DNA of 64,000 bases from Theocolax elegans. Lineage: Eukaryota > Arthropoda > Insecta > Hymenoptera > Cerocephalidae. Positions 34,460-47,325 of this stretch are shown here, piece by piece (the first letter of the stretch is position 1; every line of letters begins with the position of its first letter). The notes under the pieces are model-generated. The model was not told where the DNA came from. It made no database searches and was given only the letters and a program-made list of their open reading frames with translations. A program made the position numbers and the translations under genes. The DNA is taken from contig CM047431.1 of NCBI GenBank assembly GCA_026168455.1, positions 53,380,029-53,444,028 of the forward strand, read 5' to 3'.

Positions 34460-34478
34460 ATGGCAGGTAATCCTGAAG
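34460..34478 (+). CDS. SRA1: SRA1 exon 1
   Basis: ATGGCAGGTAATCCTGAAG followed by GTAAAT gives MAGNPE in phase 1. The exon is only 19 coding bases. It is accepted because its phase joins exon 2 exactly and the three exons total 624 nt (207 residues plus stop). The A at -3 and G at +4 give a good start context. Confidence 0.8.
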
Positions 34479-34707
34479 GTAAATAATTATTTTTTTAAAC
34501 TATTCAATTGTTTTTAATAATTATAAAAATGTATATTTAATGAATATCATTCTTTTGTCATTTTTTTTTGTAATTTTATACTGGTTCAATAAATAAATAA
34601 ATAAATAAATAAAATTTTTACAATATGTTTTTACACTTGTTTAATCAATATAATCATGCATTTAAACTATACAAATAGTATTCATTAATATATTATTATT
34701 ATTATAG

Positions 34708-35178
34708 AAGCAGTATCAACTCAAAAAACTTTACTGTCGAGTCACGATCCAGGATGGAATGATCCACCTAGCTGGGCACTTAATCAATCGCCGAAACCTG
34801 CCACTGGTACTCCAACAAAAAGACTGCTTAACAAGAGGGTAGCATTTCCATTGAATTCCAAAGCTGAATCAATAAGTTCACCATCGAATACTCTTCCTAT
34901 AGGAAATATTCCACCACCTAGCGAAATTGGTAGTTTGACAAGCGCTCCACACAAACCATTTGCTTGTCCAACGGGAACAACCACTGAAAATTCCGAGATT
35001 GAGATAAACAAGGAACAAGCCTTAACTGATACACTTGACAATTTAAATAGCTTAATTGAACAATTGGATTCTAATAAAAGTGAAGAAATACAAAAAAGAT
35101 TATCTAAATTGGAGAGTATGTGGAAAGAAGATAAACTTAACAGTATTATACACAAAAAATTGGTGGATATATCTCAAG
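34708..35178 (+). CDS. SRA1: SRA1 exon 2
   Basis: Encodes DPGWNDPPSWAL and LLNKRVAFP, the two short N-terminal motifs of SRA1 proteins (human GWNDPPQF and LLTKRVAAP), then a Pro/Ser-rich linker and the start of the C-terminal helical domain (RLSKLESMWKEDKL, HKKLVDISQ). In mammals the locus makes both a regulatory RNA that coactivates nuclear receptors and this protein; the protein domain also resembles the Sec31 C-terminus. Acceptor ATTATAG, donor CAAG|GTAATT. Confidence 0.92.
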
Positions 35179-35293
35179 GTAATTTATTAACAAATAAAAA
35201 TATATATATACAATTACTAAGTACAAATATATTTTCAATATTCTAATTGACAATAATTATATATTTTTATTATATTAATAATTGTATTTCTAG

Positions 35294-35427
35294 CACTGAA
35301 AGATGGAGATGTGGACACAGCTGATAAACTGCACATTTCCCTCATGATGAGTAATGCAACAATTTGCAGCTCGTGGATACCTGGTATTAGGCAGTTAATT
35401 TCTGAGATAAAAAATAAAAAAATATGA
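35294..35427 (+). CDS. SRA1: SRA1 exon 3, end of helical domain
   Basis: Encodes ALKDGDVDTADKLHISLMMS and CSSWIPGIRQLISE, matching human ELSSHRWDAADDIHRSLMVD and SQWMVGVKRLIAE. The stop TGA is at 35425-35427. Acceptor TATTTCTAG. The protein ends soon after the helix, without the tail seen in human. Confidence 0.93.
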
Positions 35428-35501
35428 TACAGTTTTAAAATAGGTTGTGAAAAGAATGAAAGTGGTAAAATATATTAAATTTTATGATCGTTTCTACAAG
35501 A

Positions 35502-35507
35502 AATAAA
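35502..35507 (+). promoter_or_regulatory. SRA1: SRA1 polyadenylation signal
   Basis: AATAAA 75 nt after the stop codon of SRA1, in the expected position for a short 3' UTR. Confidence 0.55.
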
Positions 35508-35509
35508 AA

Positions 35510-37208
35510 AAAGTATCAACAGAGAATTATTATTATAATTACATTAATATATTAAGATGCAAAAGTATTTATTATTTAAAATATAATCTCATTTAGTGTG
35601 CATAGAATATTCTTTTTGTAAAAAAGCTGCGTGTAAAATATTTGAAAATTAAAATTGTATTAACATAAGATTTTATTAACATATATTTACATACCTATTT
35701 AATTTTTCTTTATTTTAGTTTAAAATTACTCGCTTATTTGAATAGTTATTATTATCGACACGAGATAAATAAAACTGCTAGATTACCAACTGAAGTAAAG
35801 ACGGTCTCTTATTATTTTTATCACTAGGTGGAGTTAGGTGATCTATATAGAATATATAATGTATACATTATAAAATATGTAACAATAGTTAACAATCTCA
35901 TAAATAATTTCATAACGTAATTTGTTGAACTGCATTTGCATGATATTAAATTCAGTGGAATATGGTTGTTATAACTTATAATTATTATATTTAATTAGAA
36001 GGAAAATGAAAACGATATTATATATAAAGTTTTATTGGATGGAAAAATTAGATGTCAAATAAGTGACTCGAATGCGAATATATTTTTAAGATCAGTACAA
36101 TGGATAATAAAATAAAATTATATACTATAATAAATAAATAAATAAACACAATACTATACATAATAGTAATTGTATGCAAACTAATAATTAATTAAATAAA
36201 CTGTCAAATTAGATAAAAAATACCCTAATTATCCGATATACTGTATATATATATATATATAAAAGAAAATATCATTTTTAACAAATGTAAAGGTTAATTT
36301 AAAAAAAAAATGCGTATGCTTACGACTTTTTTTCACAATAGAAGAAAAAACGCAGAGAAAAAAGTAACAAGCATATTGCAATTATTTTATATACATATAT
36401 TCGAATTCTCCTGGTGTGGAGTTGAACGCGATTAAACTCGCGAGCAACACTTGGAGAACCCAAGTTTTTACCCATAAAATCAAAGTTTACTCTCGACGAT
36501 CCCTCTTATTTTTTTTTCTTTTACAAGGGAATTGTTTTTTTTTTTTTCGTCGGGATTACCGTTTTACGATACGCTCGTGATGCTCGATGTTATACATCGT
36601 GTAATAAAGTGTGCCGAAGCAAATGCAAGTTGGCTGCTTGGGACTTTGAAATTTTATGGGATATATCCGATGTAAATTGTTTATTATTTTGATGTCCCGT
36701 ATGTGCGCGTCTACGGGATTGCCGGCGATATATATATATATGTATATATCCTTTATATCGCATTAAGTTAATATTCCTTTGACACAATACATTTTATAAT
36801 TGACGCGACGAGAGAGTGAGTCCAATTTAATAATTATTCACTGTTTAATAAACACTTCATATTTTTCTCTTTGTGATTGATCAGTTTGTAAAATTCTTAC
36901 ACGGAATAAAATAGGGGGGTACGAGGGCTGGGTTATCTAACAAGGTCGATAACGTAGAAATTCCTTTGTTCGTGTAAAATCGTATGTTAACTCGTATATC
37001 AATAACAATGATTTTTATGAGATTGATTATTACACATAATACGTTAGGTGTGTATACATATAATAAAGCGTCGGATAATTATGATTAATCACGATATAAT
37101 GTACACCGTGAGGGCAAATATTCACATAATTCAGAAATGATCAGTATTCGTATATATTATATAAATGTAATTTTATTGATTTTATATAAATTTTGGAAGG
37201 GTCGGTAT

Positions 37209-37257
<49 letters not shown>

Positions 37258-40200
37258 GGGGTTTGAACGATTACGTTCATTTACCTGCGTGAATTTCTAA
37301 CGCGATTAAACTTCAACTAATTGCCTGTATTTAAACTTCTCTCTCTCTCTCACACACACTCTAAAATATATATATATTGATCCACTTCGTAAATTTATGT
37401 ACGGTTAAATTTCTACCTAAAATACTGACAATTACGCCTTTATATGAGTTGCATATAGTTACATCGTTGTTATTACATTTTTCGAACTCGTCCGCATGCA
37501 CGCACATATACTCGGAGTCTTGAGTTTGTACACGTTATTTATCTTTGAATTTTTTTCTTTGTGTTAATTTTTAATATTATATAATATACCGCTTTGTTTG
37601 TTTTCAAAAATATTACCATATATATAGGTAACCCATAGGTTATGCAGCAAGCAATTTCATTAAAGTTTTTTTATAAGATTAGCAACGATTTGGGAGCATA
37701 AAAAGAGCGAAATTAAAATAATAATAGAAAAAACAAATTGTTATTAGTAGTTGATCAAAATGAAAATTAACTAACGATAGTTAGATAACGGTAAAAGTAT
37801 ATAACTAATATAATAGGAGAGCATCTATCTATTAATTATTAACGGTGTAAACTTTCGCAATCTGAAATTCACCATAATTAAGGGGTTGACATACCTAATG
37901 GTTACCCACCGAGGTAAATATAAGTACATTATTGGATTTATTGAATTTAATATGCAATGTTATGCAAAACCAAAACACAGAGACTGCACTAGATAATGAT
38001 ATAAATAGGCCTTTCTACAAAGTTTCAAGTCAACACGCGAATGATACCTTTCAAAACTTTTCGTCCAAAATATTTCGATACTTTTGAACAATTTTTTCTT
38101 CGTGATGGTTTGAGATTAAAGGCATATCGAACTTTTAAAATAAGCATATACTTTTCATTTTTACTACCGAAGACATTGATTTTTAACAAAAATTCTTTCC
38201 GTCACTCTTGAATTTTGGAGAGTAGTTTTCATTTCGAGTGAATTTGATCGAGTCAATTTTTATATAAACGACTCATGCAATTATTTATCTAAATTACTGA
38301 CCGAGTACGATGTATTAAGGTGCTAACTTCTATGCATTAGTATAAGAATAATCATATATTTATATAAAATAAATAAATTAAAATAAAAGATTAATTAAAA
38401 AGGTAATAAAGAGCAACGTATGAAAGGGCTGCAGATAACCTCTAATCGCTTTAGTTCGTCAACCACTCGGATTTAACGTAAAAATATATTACACTTTATT
38501 GTTACACTTTATTGTTACAAGTACTAACATCAGCTTACAAAGATTGAAAAATGATCAAGATAGTAAAGAAAAAAAAATATATATATGAATTTTTACGCAA
38601 TATATTTTAATATTGTAGATCCAATTTTAGAGTTGAAACGTTTAGTTGCCCTCAAAATGGGTCCGTCATCCCGCCAATTCAAATTCGACGAACAATTTCT
38701 TGACATTCCCACACATGGACATACACATATAGATATGGATGGTTGGTATAGAGTAACAAATAATAATTTTCAATCATCCTGCATATGTTCGTAAAACCCA
38801 CTTTCTTAACCAACCGACCCATATCCACCAACATCCACCCGCAACACCTATACCCACATCTAACTTTATACACCTATATCAATCCAAACCATCCCACCCA
38901 CACCCACATCTACTTTTATTCTATAATATATCCTATATATATATAAAGGTATGTATACATATATGTACACATGCCTTTTGGGAAAAGGCGCTATATGGTA
39001 GGAAGTGTCAAAGGGGCACAAACTAGAATATAAAAAAAAATGTATAAAATAATATATTAGAACTACTTATACGGCAAAAAGTCGACTGGTATTACCAAAT
39101 TTAAAATATCTTTAAAAATTGATAATATATAAAAATTTCAAACGCTATATCTCATCAAAAAAAGATATTTGGACAAACTCAACGACATTTTGGAGAGGAA
39201 GACTTATATAGTTTAAGATGCCACGAACAATTTTTCTATAAAAAAATAAAATTGATAGTATACTACGTAACCTCAAATATGTCAAAAAAAACAGTGTTTT
39301 TCACACTTTTAAATTAGGATAATGTCTCAAAAACTGGTTCGAAAAGTCAAAATCCTTCCGAAAAGTACAATAGAGTCTGCGTAATTTGTGTGTAATTATT
39401 AACGTTTAGTTGAATATGTGACACGTTATCTATAACATAATGACAACCAACTATTTTTTTACGCAACCTTTACAATCCACCTTTTAAAGTAAGATAAAAC
39501 GAAGAGGAAAAAGAAAAAAAAAATCGTAACATAATCGATTTACGTTTAAAAGACGTCTCATAAATATGCACCGATGGTCTCGCGCAAAAAAAAAAGAGGC
39601 GAAAGGAAACGAAGGAGAGAGAAAAAAAGGAAAAGAGTAACCGATTGTAATTATAATTGGCAAATATAAATTTAATTGTGTTTAACCGAGCTATGATTAT
39701 GTTTACCCATCGATAGAATATTATTTCCGGGGTAAGCTAATTTAATGGGTATAACGGGAACGGTATGCAACGTTCGTTGTTTTATTTATCGACCTCATCG
39801 TTTTTCGATCAAATCGTAAAATTATAATTTTTTACACCTGGAACGTTCGATTTAAGATACGCTCGCGCACACAGGCACACACACATATACACGCGTACCT
39901 TCCTTCTTTCTTATCGTTCGGATTAATTTAAAAAAGATTCCTTTGTGGGCGTACACGACAAGGATAACGGAAGAAAGAAAGGAAATGTAAGAATTATTCG
40001 AGTTATTATTTGTAATGTAATATAAAAATGTACATGTATATATACGTCTATGGTATATATAATTTAATATACAACACGGTAGAATAATATTGAAGAGTGA
40101 AAAGGAAAACCGGTGTATGCCTTCGCGATTTATGCGTGCATTGAAAATCAAGAAACAGAGAGAAAAAGGAATAGAGAGATGGTAAATTCAATACCATTAT

Positions 40201-41650
40201 TGTCATCCCATCGTAGTAAATAAAGGCCAATGTAATGTAAGGCTTGTTCCTCGTTAATAGCCCATCCCTTTTCATGTGCATTTCGTTCGGTCCTCTTGTC
40301 GTTGCGTTCGCAACGAAATAAAAGAAAAAAAAAAAGAGAAAAAAAGGAAAACTAAGCTTACAGTGTCTAATCTAGTTAATCTCGTAAATTTCCCTCTTTA
40401 TCTCCCACTGTGTTTATATGTATATACATATATACCGTAATTTATTTTTAAACTCGGTAAACTTTAATAGACTTTTGACTTTCGATTTGTTTGACGAAAA
40501 CAAATTTTATACACCCGAAGGTCAAGCGTATATGTGCGTTTTTTCATTTAAAGGAAATTACTTAATTTCGTAGGAGAAACAGTATTTCATTTAATAAATA
40601 ATATATATCAAATTGATTTAATAAAATAGACAAAAATGGGCGAAATCTATTTTTTTTTTCATTTTTGTACTTACGATCAAACGCTTTTTCTTCTATTTCC
40701 AAGGTATACTTATTGGAGTGAAATTCAATTTTTGTCGTGTTTCCTGCTATTTTTGAGCTCGTACACTTTTATTATTATATTATTGTATTATTCTATTATA
40801 TTACACGAACGCATTATTAAAAATAGTAAAAATACGAAAGATAATAAAATCGCAGTTATTTTTTTTGTAATTACTGTAAGTTTACAAAAATCAATTGTAA
40901 AGATGAACACTGAACGTCGAACCCAGTCTATATAAAAAGTTTTAAATTTACTGATTCATCAAAAAAAAAAAAATATAAAAATAGTGCAAATATATTTTGA
41001 GGTTTATAGTAATATTCCATTAGGAAAAATGGACTAAAAATCGTTCTATCGTGAGCCTTTCACTAGTAATTTTGACTATCTACTTCTAGAAGATTGACAT
41101 TTTCGTAATATAAATATAAAATAGAACACGATAATTAATCGAGCCGTACAGATTTAAAAGTATAAAAACTGTATCAACGCAAGCTTGTTATATATATGTA
41201 TATATATATGTATTGACCGAGAATTTAATTAGAAAATATTTCAGTTAAATATATTTATCATAAATAAAATTAATTAAACTTTACGTACATGCGATTTTGT
41301 GTATACGCGGACGGTCCTGTAGTCGAATTGAACATATATATATTTAAAATGGATAATAGTATTATGTTCATACATAATATATATGTATAATAATATTAAT
41401 GATAGTAACAATACAAAACAATACCAAACCCATTAAATTTAATAATAAAATGTATAATTTTGTACCTAAATGAGTGGTCTCACACGGCGGTGGAAAAATG
41501 CGAAATCGGTGTACGCGATGAGGTAAAGCATCTTTAAAGGGAATCTCGGTAAGAAGGAATAAATCTTAAAGCGAGAGTATATGTATACCTTCGTATATAT
41601 ACGATAATATAAATCCAATAAGAAATGACTCGAGAATACTATAATCAAAG
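35510..41650. other. Intergenic or intronic DNA with microsatellites, no supported gene
   Basis: No exon with coding texture or family motif could be found. Simple repeats include a TA run near 36,247, a GA run at about 37,217-37,253 and a CT/CA run near 37,340. 38,795-38,925 is strongly C-rich and G-poor on the plus strand with CCCACAT-type motifs. 38,990-39,420 has the look of a decayed foldback arm but no clear partner. Confidence 0.5.
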
Positions 41651-41699
41651 CTAATTGTATAAAGAGCTCAACGTTGCGTGGGGATTCATTTCCGCCGGT

Positions 41700-41776
41700 A
41701 ATGTAAAAATGGCCGCGTGCAAGATTCACGCGGGGTTGCAGCACATCCAGGCCAAGAGGGAAAGAGGGAAAGAGGG

Positions 41777-41807
<31 letters not shown>

Positions 41808-41880
41808 AGCGACGCGGCGGGATTTGTCGATGCAGCAGCAACAGGCTAACCTAACCCTCCGCCACTGCCACCTCTACCTT

Positions 41881-41921
<41 letters not shown>

Positions 41922-44100
41922 ACCCTTTTACCCCGTGAGTTATTCTGCTCCGGCGTGAGTCTGTAAAAAACGACAAGGAGCACATACTTCCGGTCGACGT
42001 GAAATAAGACTCGAGAGGCAATGGTATATTGAAAACAAAACAAAAAAAGGAGAAAAAAAAAGTAAAATCCGTATAAATAAAATTGCGCGTGGTTCTATTT
42101 ACATCGCTTAGGGGACTAAGTGGTACGACTCTACGTTCGGTCAGACGATTACCTTTGTTCCTTTTCTCTATCTCTCTATTCCTCTGTTTTGCGAGTACGA
42201 TTTTAACTTCGGAATCGCGTGCTAAATTTGAATTGCGGAAAGTAGTTTTCGAGGAGGAAACAAAAAAGGTAATTAAATGTGCGTTACAGATTTTTTATAT
42301 ACATATATGTACGTACATCGATGGCACTATAACGGTTGCATGCATATAGGTGTACAACAGTATAGGCGTATACGAAACTTGGACACGTCGAGCGAACCTG
42401 GTGAAACATTAAAATCCATATAAGATTGGTTTACAAAGATAGTTTAATATTCCGGGATGGTTATGAATGATGGAAACCATTAGCCCCGGTATTTCTATGC
42501 AGGTATAACCAAATACGTCCATAAAAGATGCAACAAGCTAAACCTAATCACGTCTCGTTGAAATAACTGCGGAAACTTGGAGTCAAAGTTCATTAAGCAC
42601 ATACCACCACTACGAGGAAACCAGGAAGGGGATGATCGAGTCTCCCTAGTTAAATTACGTCCAAGATCATCTTCGAGGCAATAAACATTTGAAATCGGAA
42701 ACTGAGATAACCATCAGCGTGAATATTACCATACCGGGTGATGGGGGCGGGGGGACCATTTGCCACACCGATATATTCGTATACATATTTAGTTCGATTG
42801 TCTTGGGCCAAGTTTTAATTACGTCGACGTACTTGCCGAGTGGCGGTGGCCAACGTACCGTTTCAACTGGTCAGAAATTACCAACTTCCGAGTGCACCGG
42901 GGGACGAGGATCACCTATTTACTATACTCGGATAAACGGGGAAACCCTTCAACATTTCGATGTATCGATATAAACTCCGATTTTCCCTTTTCTACCTGAA
43001 CACTATGTTTTTCTCTTCCTTCTCTCCTTGTCTCCTACTCCCCTCCCCCCCCCCTTCCGTCCCCTCCCCGTTCCCTCCTCTTCGCCGTTATAACGCCCTT
43101 GTAAAGCACCAAAGCTCTCAGTTTGGCCTGGATGTCGCCCAGGACAATAAGAGGATCCCGCATCTTCGATACTTCAATAACCGGTATCTCATTGTAACTT
43201 TTGGAAAGATACTCATCCCCGTGGCAGCGTTCGTTGGCTCCCTCCACTGCCCTTCTATCCCCCTCCCCCCTCCCCCGCCCCACCCGCTCCTTCTCCCCGT
43301 TCTCCTCTTGGCGGCAATATTGATCTGAGCGCAGGGGTGGTCGACTCTCGAGCTAGCCGAGCTGTGGCGCGGCGCCGGCGGTGGTGGTGGTGGTGGAGGA
43401 GGTGGGGGGCACGGAGGAGTCCACGTGACGAGGCGCGGGCGAATCGGGTGGCATCGGACGAGGCGGTGGGGGGAGTGGTGGGTGGCGCCCCCGGGATCCT
43501 CGGTCGGTGGGGGTCTCTGGGAAACTCCGATACCCAGAACCGCGCGGGAAGGGCGAAGAATTCGAGCATGGGATAGAAAACGGGACACCGTGCGCCAGAG
43601 AGAGACTCCGACAATATATACCGGGGAAAACACTGGGAAATGGAAAAGAGAGAGGTGGTGCGGGAAGGAGGGAGGATGAGGGGGGAACCGAGGGAATGGA
43701 TGGCGGGGGGGGGGTACGGGGAGTGAGGCAGTAGAGCGAGAGGGAGAGATTAAGAAGGACAGAGTGGATTAATGGAACAAGCGAGAGGAAAACATAGGTA
43801 GGGAGCTTTTCTTCCGGCGGTCCCACCAGTTCCGTAGCTGTCGAGCTGGCTCGAACCAGCCTCGAGTGTGTTCGCGTAACCTTTCTCTCACTCTCCTTCT
43901 CTCGATCTCGCTCTCGCTCTGTAGCCCCTTCCTCTTTCCAGGAGATATGGACCGGAGCGTCGACCGCGTGCTTCGCGGGGTTGCCGAGGAGCTGCTGCTC
44001 CTGTGCGAGTCGGCTCCTCGCTCTCTTTCTCCCTCTCTTTATCCCTCTCTTCCTCCCCCCTACCCCTAACCCCCAACCCCTACCCCAGCTCGACTTCAGG
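41700..44100. promoter_or_regulatory. GC-rich island with GA/CT tracts, promoter-like
   Basis: In an otherwise AT-rich window this stretch is rich in CpG. It carries GA or CT tracts at 41,776-41,806, 41,887-41,914 and 43,880-44,060, and a GGT-repeat tract near 43,380. Long GAGAG arrays are binding sites for GAGA-type factors at insect promoters. A strong splice donor (CTTCAG|GTACGT) at 44,099-44,101 could end an untranslated first exon on the plus strand. No open frame here has protein-like composition beyond repeat-driven Pro/Ser/Arg. Confidence 0.4.
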
Positions 44101-44398
44101 TACGTTTTCCACGAATCGATTCGATCGGTCGTTGACGTGACGCTGGGAGCGATAAGTCAGGAGCTTGCGAAACGCTCTCTTTCTCTCTCTCTCTCTCTCT
44201 CTTCATTTCTCCCTTTCTCCTATTCTCCCCTTCTCCCTTTGATACCTTATGAAAAGGGACTCGTGCCTTTTTCCAATGACTCCATGTGCCTCACTGGTTA
44301 TTGCATTGTTATCCACATAACTCGATTTTATTGCTACTGACTTTACAAGGTCACATCCACCTAGTTTTCTTAATTATCCGCAACTCTGATATTCGGAA

Positions 44399-45390
44399 AC
44401 GCTTTAAATGCATTTACCTCGAATATGAATGTGTATATTTTTGTTTTTAAAGGGATGGACTATTTCGAAATGCGCATTAATATTAATTTATTTTTCGAAA
44501 TAAATAAGCTAACGTCAAAAAACACTTTCGTTCGTGTATTTAAAATTATGCACGGGCGTCCTGGAGCGTCGAGGAACAAAAAAAAATATAAGTATATCGT
44601 ACTAAATAGTTACTCTTTTTCTATACATTTGTGCAAAATCAATAAATGTGCACATCGAATAGTATTAATAAACCGAAACAGAAAAAAATGAAAACTAGCG
44701 TATACACTGTAAAAATATCGAAAAGTTCTTCTTTCTCTCTATCGAAAATTTGGTATTATGATTTTCAATGATGTATATAGGGTTGGGATGCGGGAATTGG
44801 ATAAAAAAAAGAGAACGAAGGAGTGAAAGTAATTAAAGGTCGATTGAAAATGTTCTCGTCGTAAAATTAATTATAAGATAGAATAAGTAATTAAATTTTA
44901 AGGTAACCCAGCGAGTAATAAAATCTTATAAATCGCGAGTGCGTAGACCACCACAGTGTTCACGTGCATGCGAACTAATTAATTGGAAGAGCACGTCGGA
45001 CACGGGCCATTAGATGCGGCCGCGACTCCTGTTGAATCGCACGCTGTCGTTCCATACCATCGAGACGAGCTTCCTGTTGCACGCTGCTTTCCATGATGGA
45101 AATTCGTGCATTTCATTCGAATGAATTCCACCAGATAATGATAATGTTCATTTTTCCTTATTCCTCTTATAGTTTTTTTTTATTGTTCATTTGCTCCATA
45201 TTGTAAAATGTTCACGTTATCAGACCCAAATTGTGGGCGATCTACGTTTTACCATTCGAAAATCAGCGCATATTTCGGGAACAAATAGTCAGCGAAATAT
45301 AGTAAATTGGTATTGTTGGTATTTGAAAAATTATCTTCAAATAATTAATTTCATAACGGGATGGGATATACTTGATTGTTATCAGACCGA
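44399..45390. repeat. Segmental repeat block A1
   Basis: Begins CGCTTTAAATGCATTTACC and ends near TTATCAGACC, where LINE sequence starts. It is repeated at 46287-47285 with very few differences. It contains no supported gene. Confidence 0.85.
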
Positions 45391-46292
45391 ACAAAATAAG
45401 TTCATTTTTACAAATATAAATACATTATTGAGTAATATGTCATTAATAAAATTTACATTTCGGAAATATGATCAAATTTATTATAAATTATCTTAAAAAT
45501 AGAATATTCAAGGTAAGAATAAATGGACATTTCTCAGAATTTTTTGAAATCCTCAATGGAGTTCCACAGGGAGGTATAATAAGTGTAACACTATTCTTAC
45601 TAGCTGTAAATGAAATTGCTACAGATCTTCCAAAACCTATTAAATTTACAATGTATGCAGATGATATAACCATAATGATAGCAGGAAAAAATATTGATAC
45701 AACGCAAGAAATTTTACAACTAACAATTGATAAACTTGATAAATTTGCTAAAGAAAATGGATTTAAATTTTCTCAGACCAAAACTACGGTTACAGTTTTT
45801 TCAAAAAATAATAAAAAAAATACAGATATAGATTATTTTTGGTCGGCAAAAACTATCGTAGTAAATACAGTTAAAATATTAGGACTAATAGTCGATAGAA
45901 ATCATACTTGAAGCCAAACCTCGAAAAGCTTAAAATTGGACTGTATTAAAAAAACTTAGTATACTCAAAATATTATCTACAAAAAATTGGGGTGCTGAAC
46001 AAGAGATAATAAAAAAAACTTATAACGCCTTAGTACAATCGAAGTTTAGATTACGGCTCGATTCTATACAACTCAGCTAAACCCAATCTCCTTAAACTAT
46101 TAGCACCTATACAAAACAGCGCTGGCCAGAATTATAACTGGAGCATTCCGTACGAGCCCTGTGGATAGCATACTATGCGAAGCAAACCTTGTCCTCTCTT
46201 CCTCAGAAGAGAAAAGCTCATTTTAATTATGCATATCAACATTAGCAACACCACAAAAACATCACAAAGAGGTACTACAGTCGGAACTTTTC
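45390..46292 (+). pseudogene. LINE fragment: reverse transcriptase palm and start of thumb
   Basis: The frame 45468-45911 has the RT motifs NGVPQGG (with the family LF-like residues after it) and MYADDI at about 45,650, the catalytic Asp pair. It then shifts and continues in the thumb region (KSRLDYGS-type), ending at TTCAACGCTTT. There it is cut by repeat block A2. The fragment lacks the endonuclease domain and ORF1. With the RNase H copies downstream, it belongs to an RNase H-bearing I/jockey-type LINE. Confidence 0.8.
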
Positions 46293-47285
46293 AACGCTTT
46301 AAATGCATTTACCTCGAATATGAATGTGTATATTTTGTTTTTAAAGGGATGGACTATTTCGAAATGCGCATTAATATAATTTATTTTTCGAAATAAATAA
46401 GCTAACGTCAAAAAACACTTTCGTTCGTGTATTTAAAATTATGCACGGGCGTCCTGGAGCGTCGAGGAACAAAAAAAAATATAAGTATATCGTACTAAAT
46501 AGTTACTCTTTTTCTATACATTTGTGCAAAATCAATAAATGTGCACATCGAATAGTATTAATAACCGAAACAGAAAAAAATGAAAACTAGCGTATACACT
46601 GTAAAAATATCGAAAAGTTCTTCTTTCTCTCTATCGAAAATTTGGTATTATGATTTTCAATGATGTATATAGGGTTGGGATGCGGGAATTGGATAAAAAA
46701 AGAGAACGAAGGAGTGAAAGTAATTAAAGGTCGATTGAAAATGTTCTCGTCGTAAAATTAATTATAAGATAGAATAAGTAATTAAATTTTAAGGTAACCC
46801 AGCGAGTAATAAAATCTTATAAATCGCGAGTGCGTAGACCACCACAGTGTTCACGTGCATGCGAACTAATTAATTGGAAGAGCACGTCGGACACGGGCCA
46901 TTAGATGCGGCCGCGACTCCTGTTGAATCGCACGCTGTCGTTCCATACCATCGAGACGAGCTTCCTGTTGCACGCTGCTTTCCATGATGGAAATTCGTGC
47001 ATTTCATTCGAATGAATTCCACCAGATAATGATAATGTTCATTTTTCCTTATTCCTCTTATAGTTTTTTTTTATTGTTCATTTGCTCCATATTGTAAAAT
47101 GTTAACGTTATCAGACCCAAATTGTGGCGATCTACGTTTTACCATTCGAAAATCAGCGCATATTTCGGGAACAAATAGTCAGCGAAATATAGCAAATCAA
47201 TATTGTTGGTATTTGAAAAATTATCTTCAAATAATTAATTTCATAACGGGATGGGATATACTTGATTGTTATCAGACGAACAAAA
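46287..47285. repeat. Segmental repeat block A2
   Basis: Second copy of block A. The left boundary falls on the CGCTTT shared by block A and the LINE, so the duplication joined at 6 bp of microhomology. At its right end a poly-A remnant leads into block B1. Confidence 0.85.
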
Positions 47286-47325
47286 TAAATTAAAATAAAA
47301 TTATTGAGTATAAAAAAAAAAAATT

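Noticed and set aside
34784..35155. Minus-strand frame of 123 codons over SRA1
   Set aside because: It is antisense to SRA1 exon 2, which has clear family motifs and splice sites.
41845..41860. CTAACCTAACC string resembling insect telomere repeat
   Set aside because: Only two units; too short for telomeric or interstitial telomere sequence.
43035..43283. Minus-strand frame with a protein-like middle (YNEIPVIEVSKMRDPLIVLG)
   Set aside because: The middle looks coding-like, but no acceptor or donor frames it and the ends are G-rich repeats. I could not support it as an exon.
43118..43826. Several overlapping Pro/Arg/Gly-rich frames on both strands
   Set aside because: They come from GC-rich simple sequence; no domain, splice context or conservation is visible.
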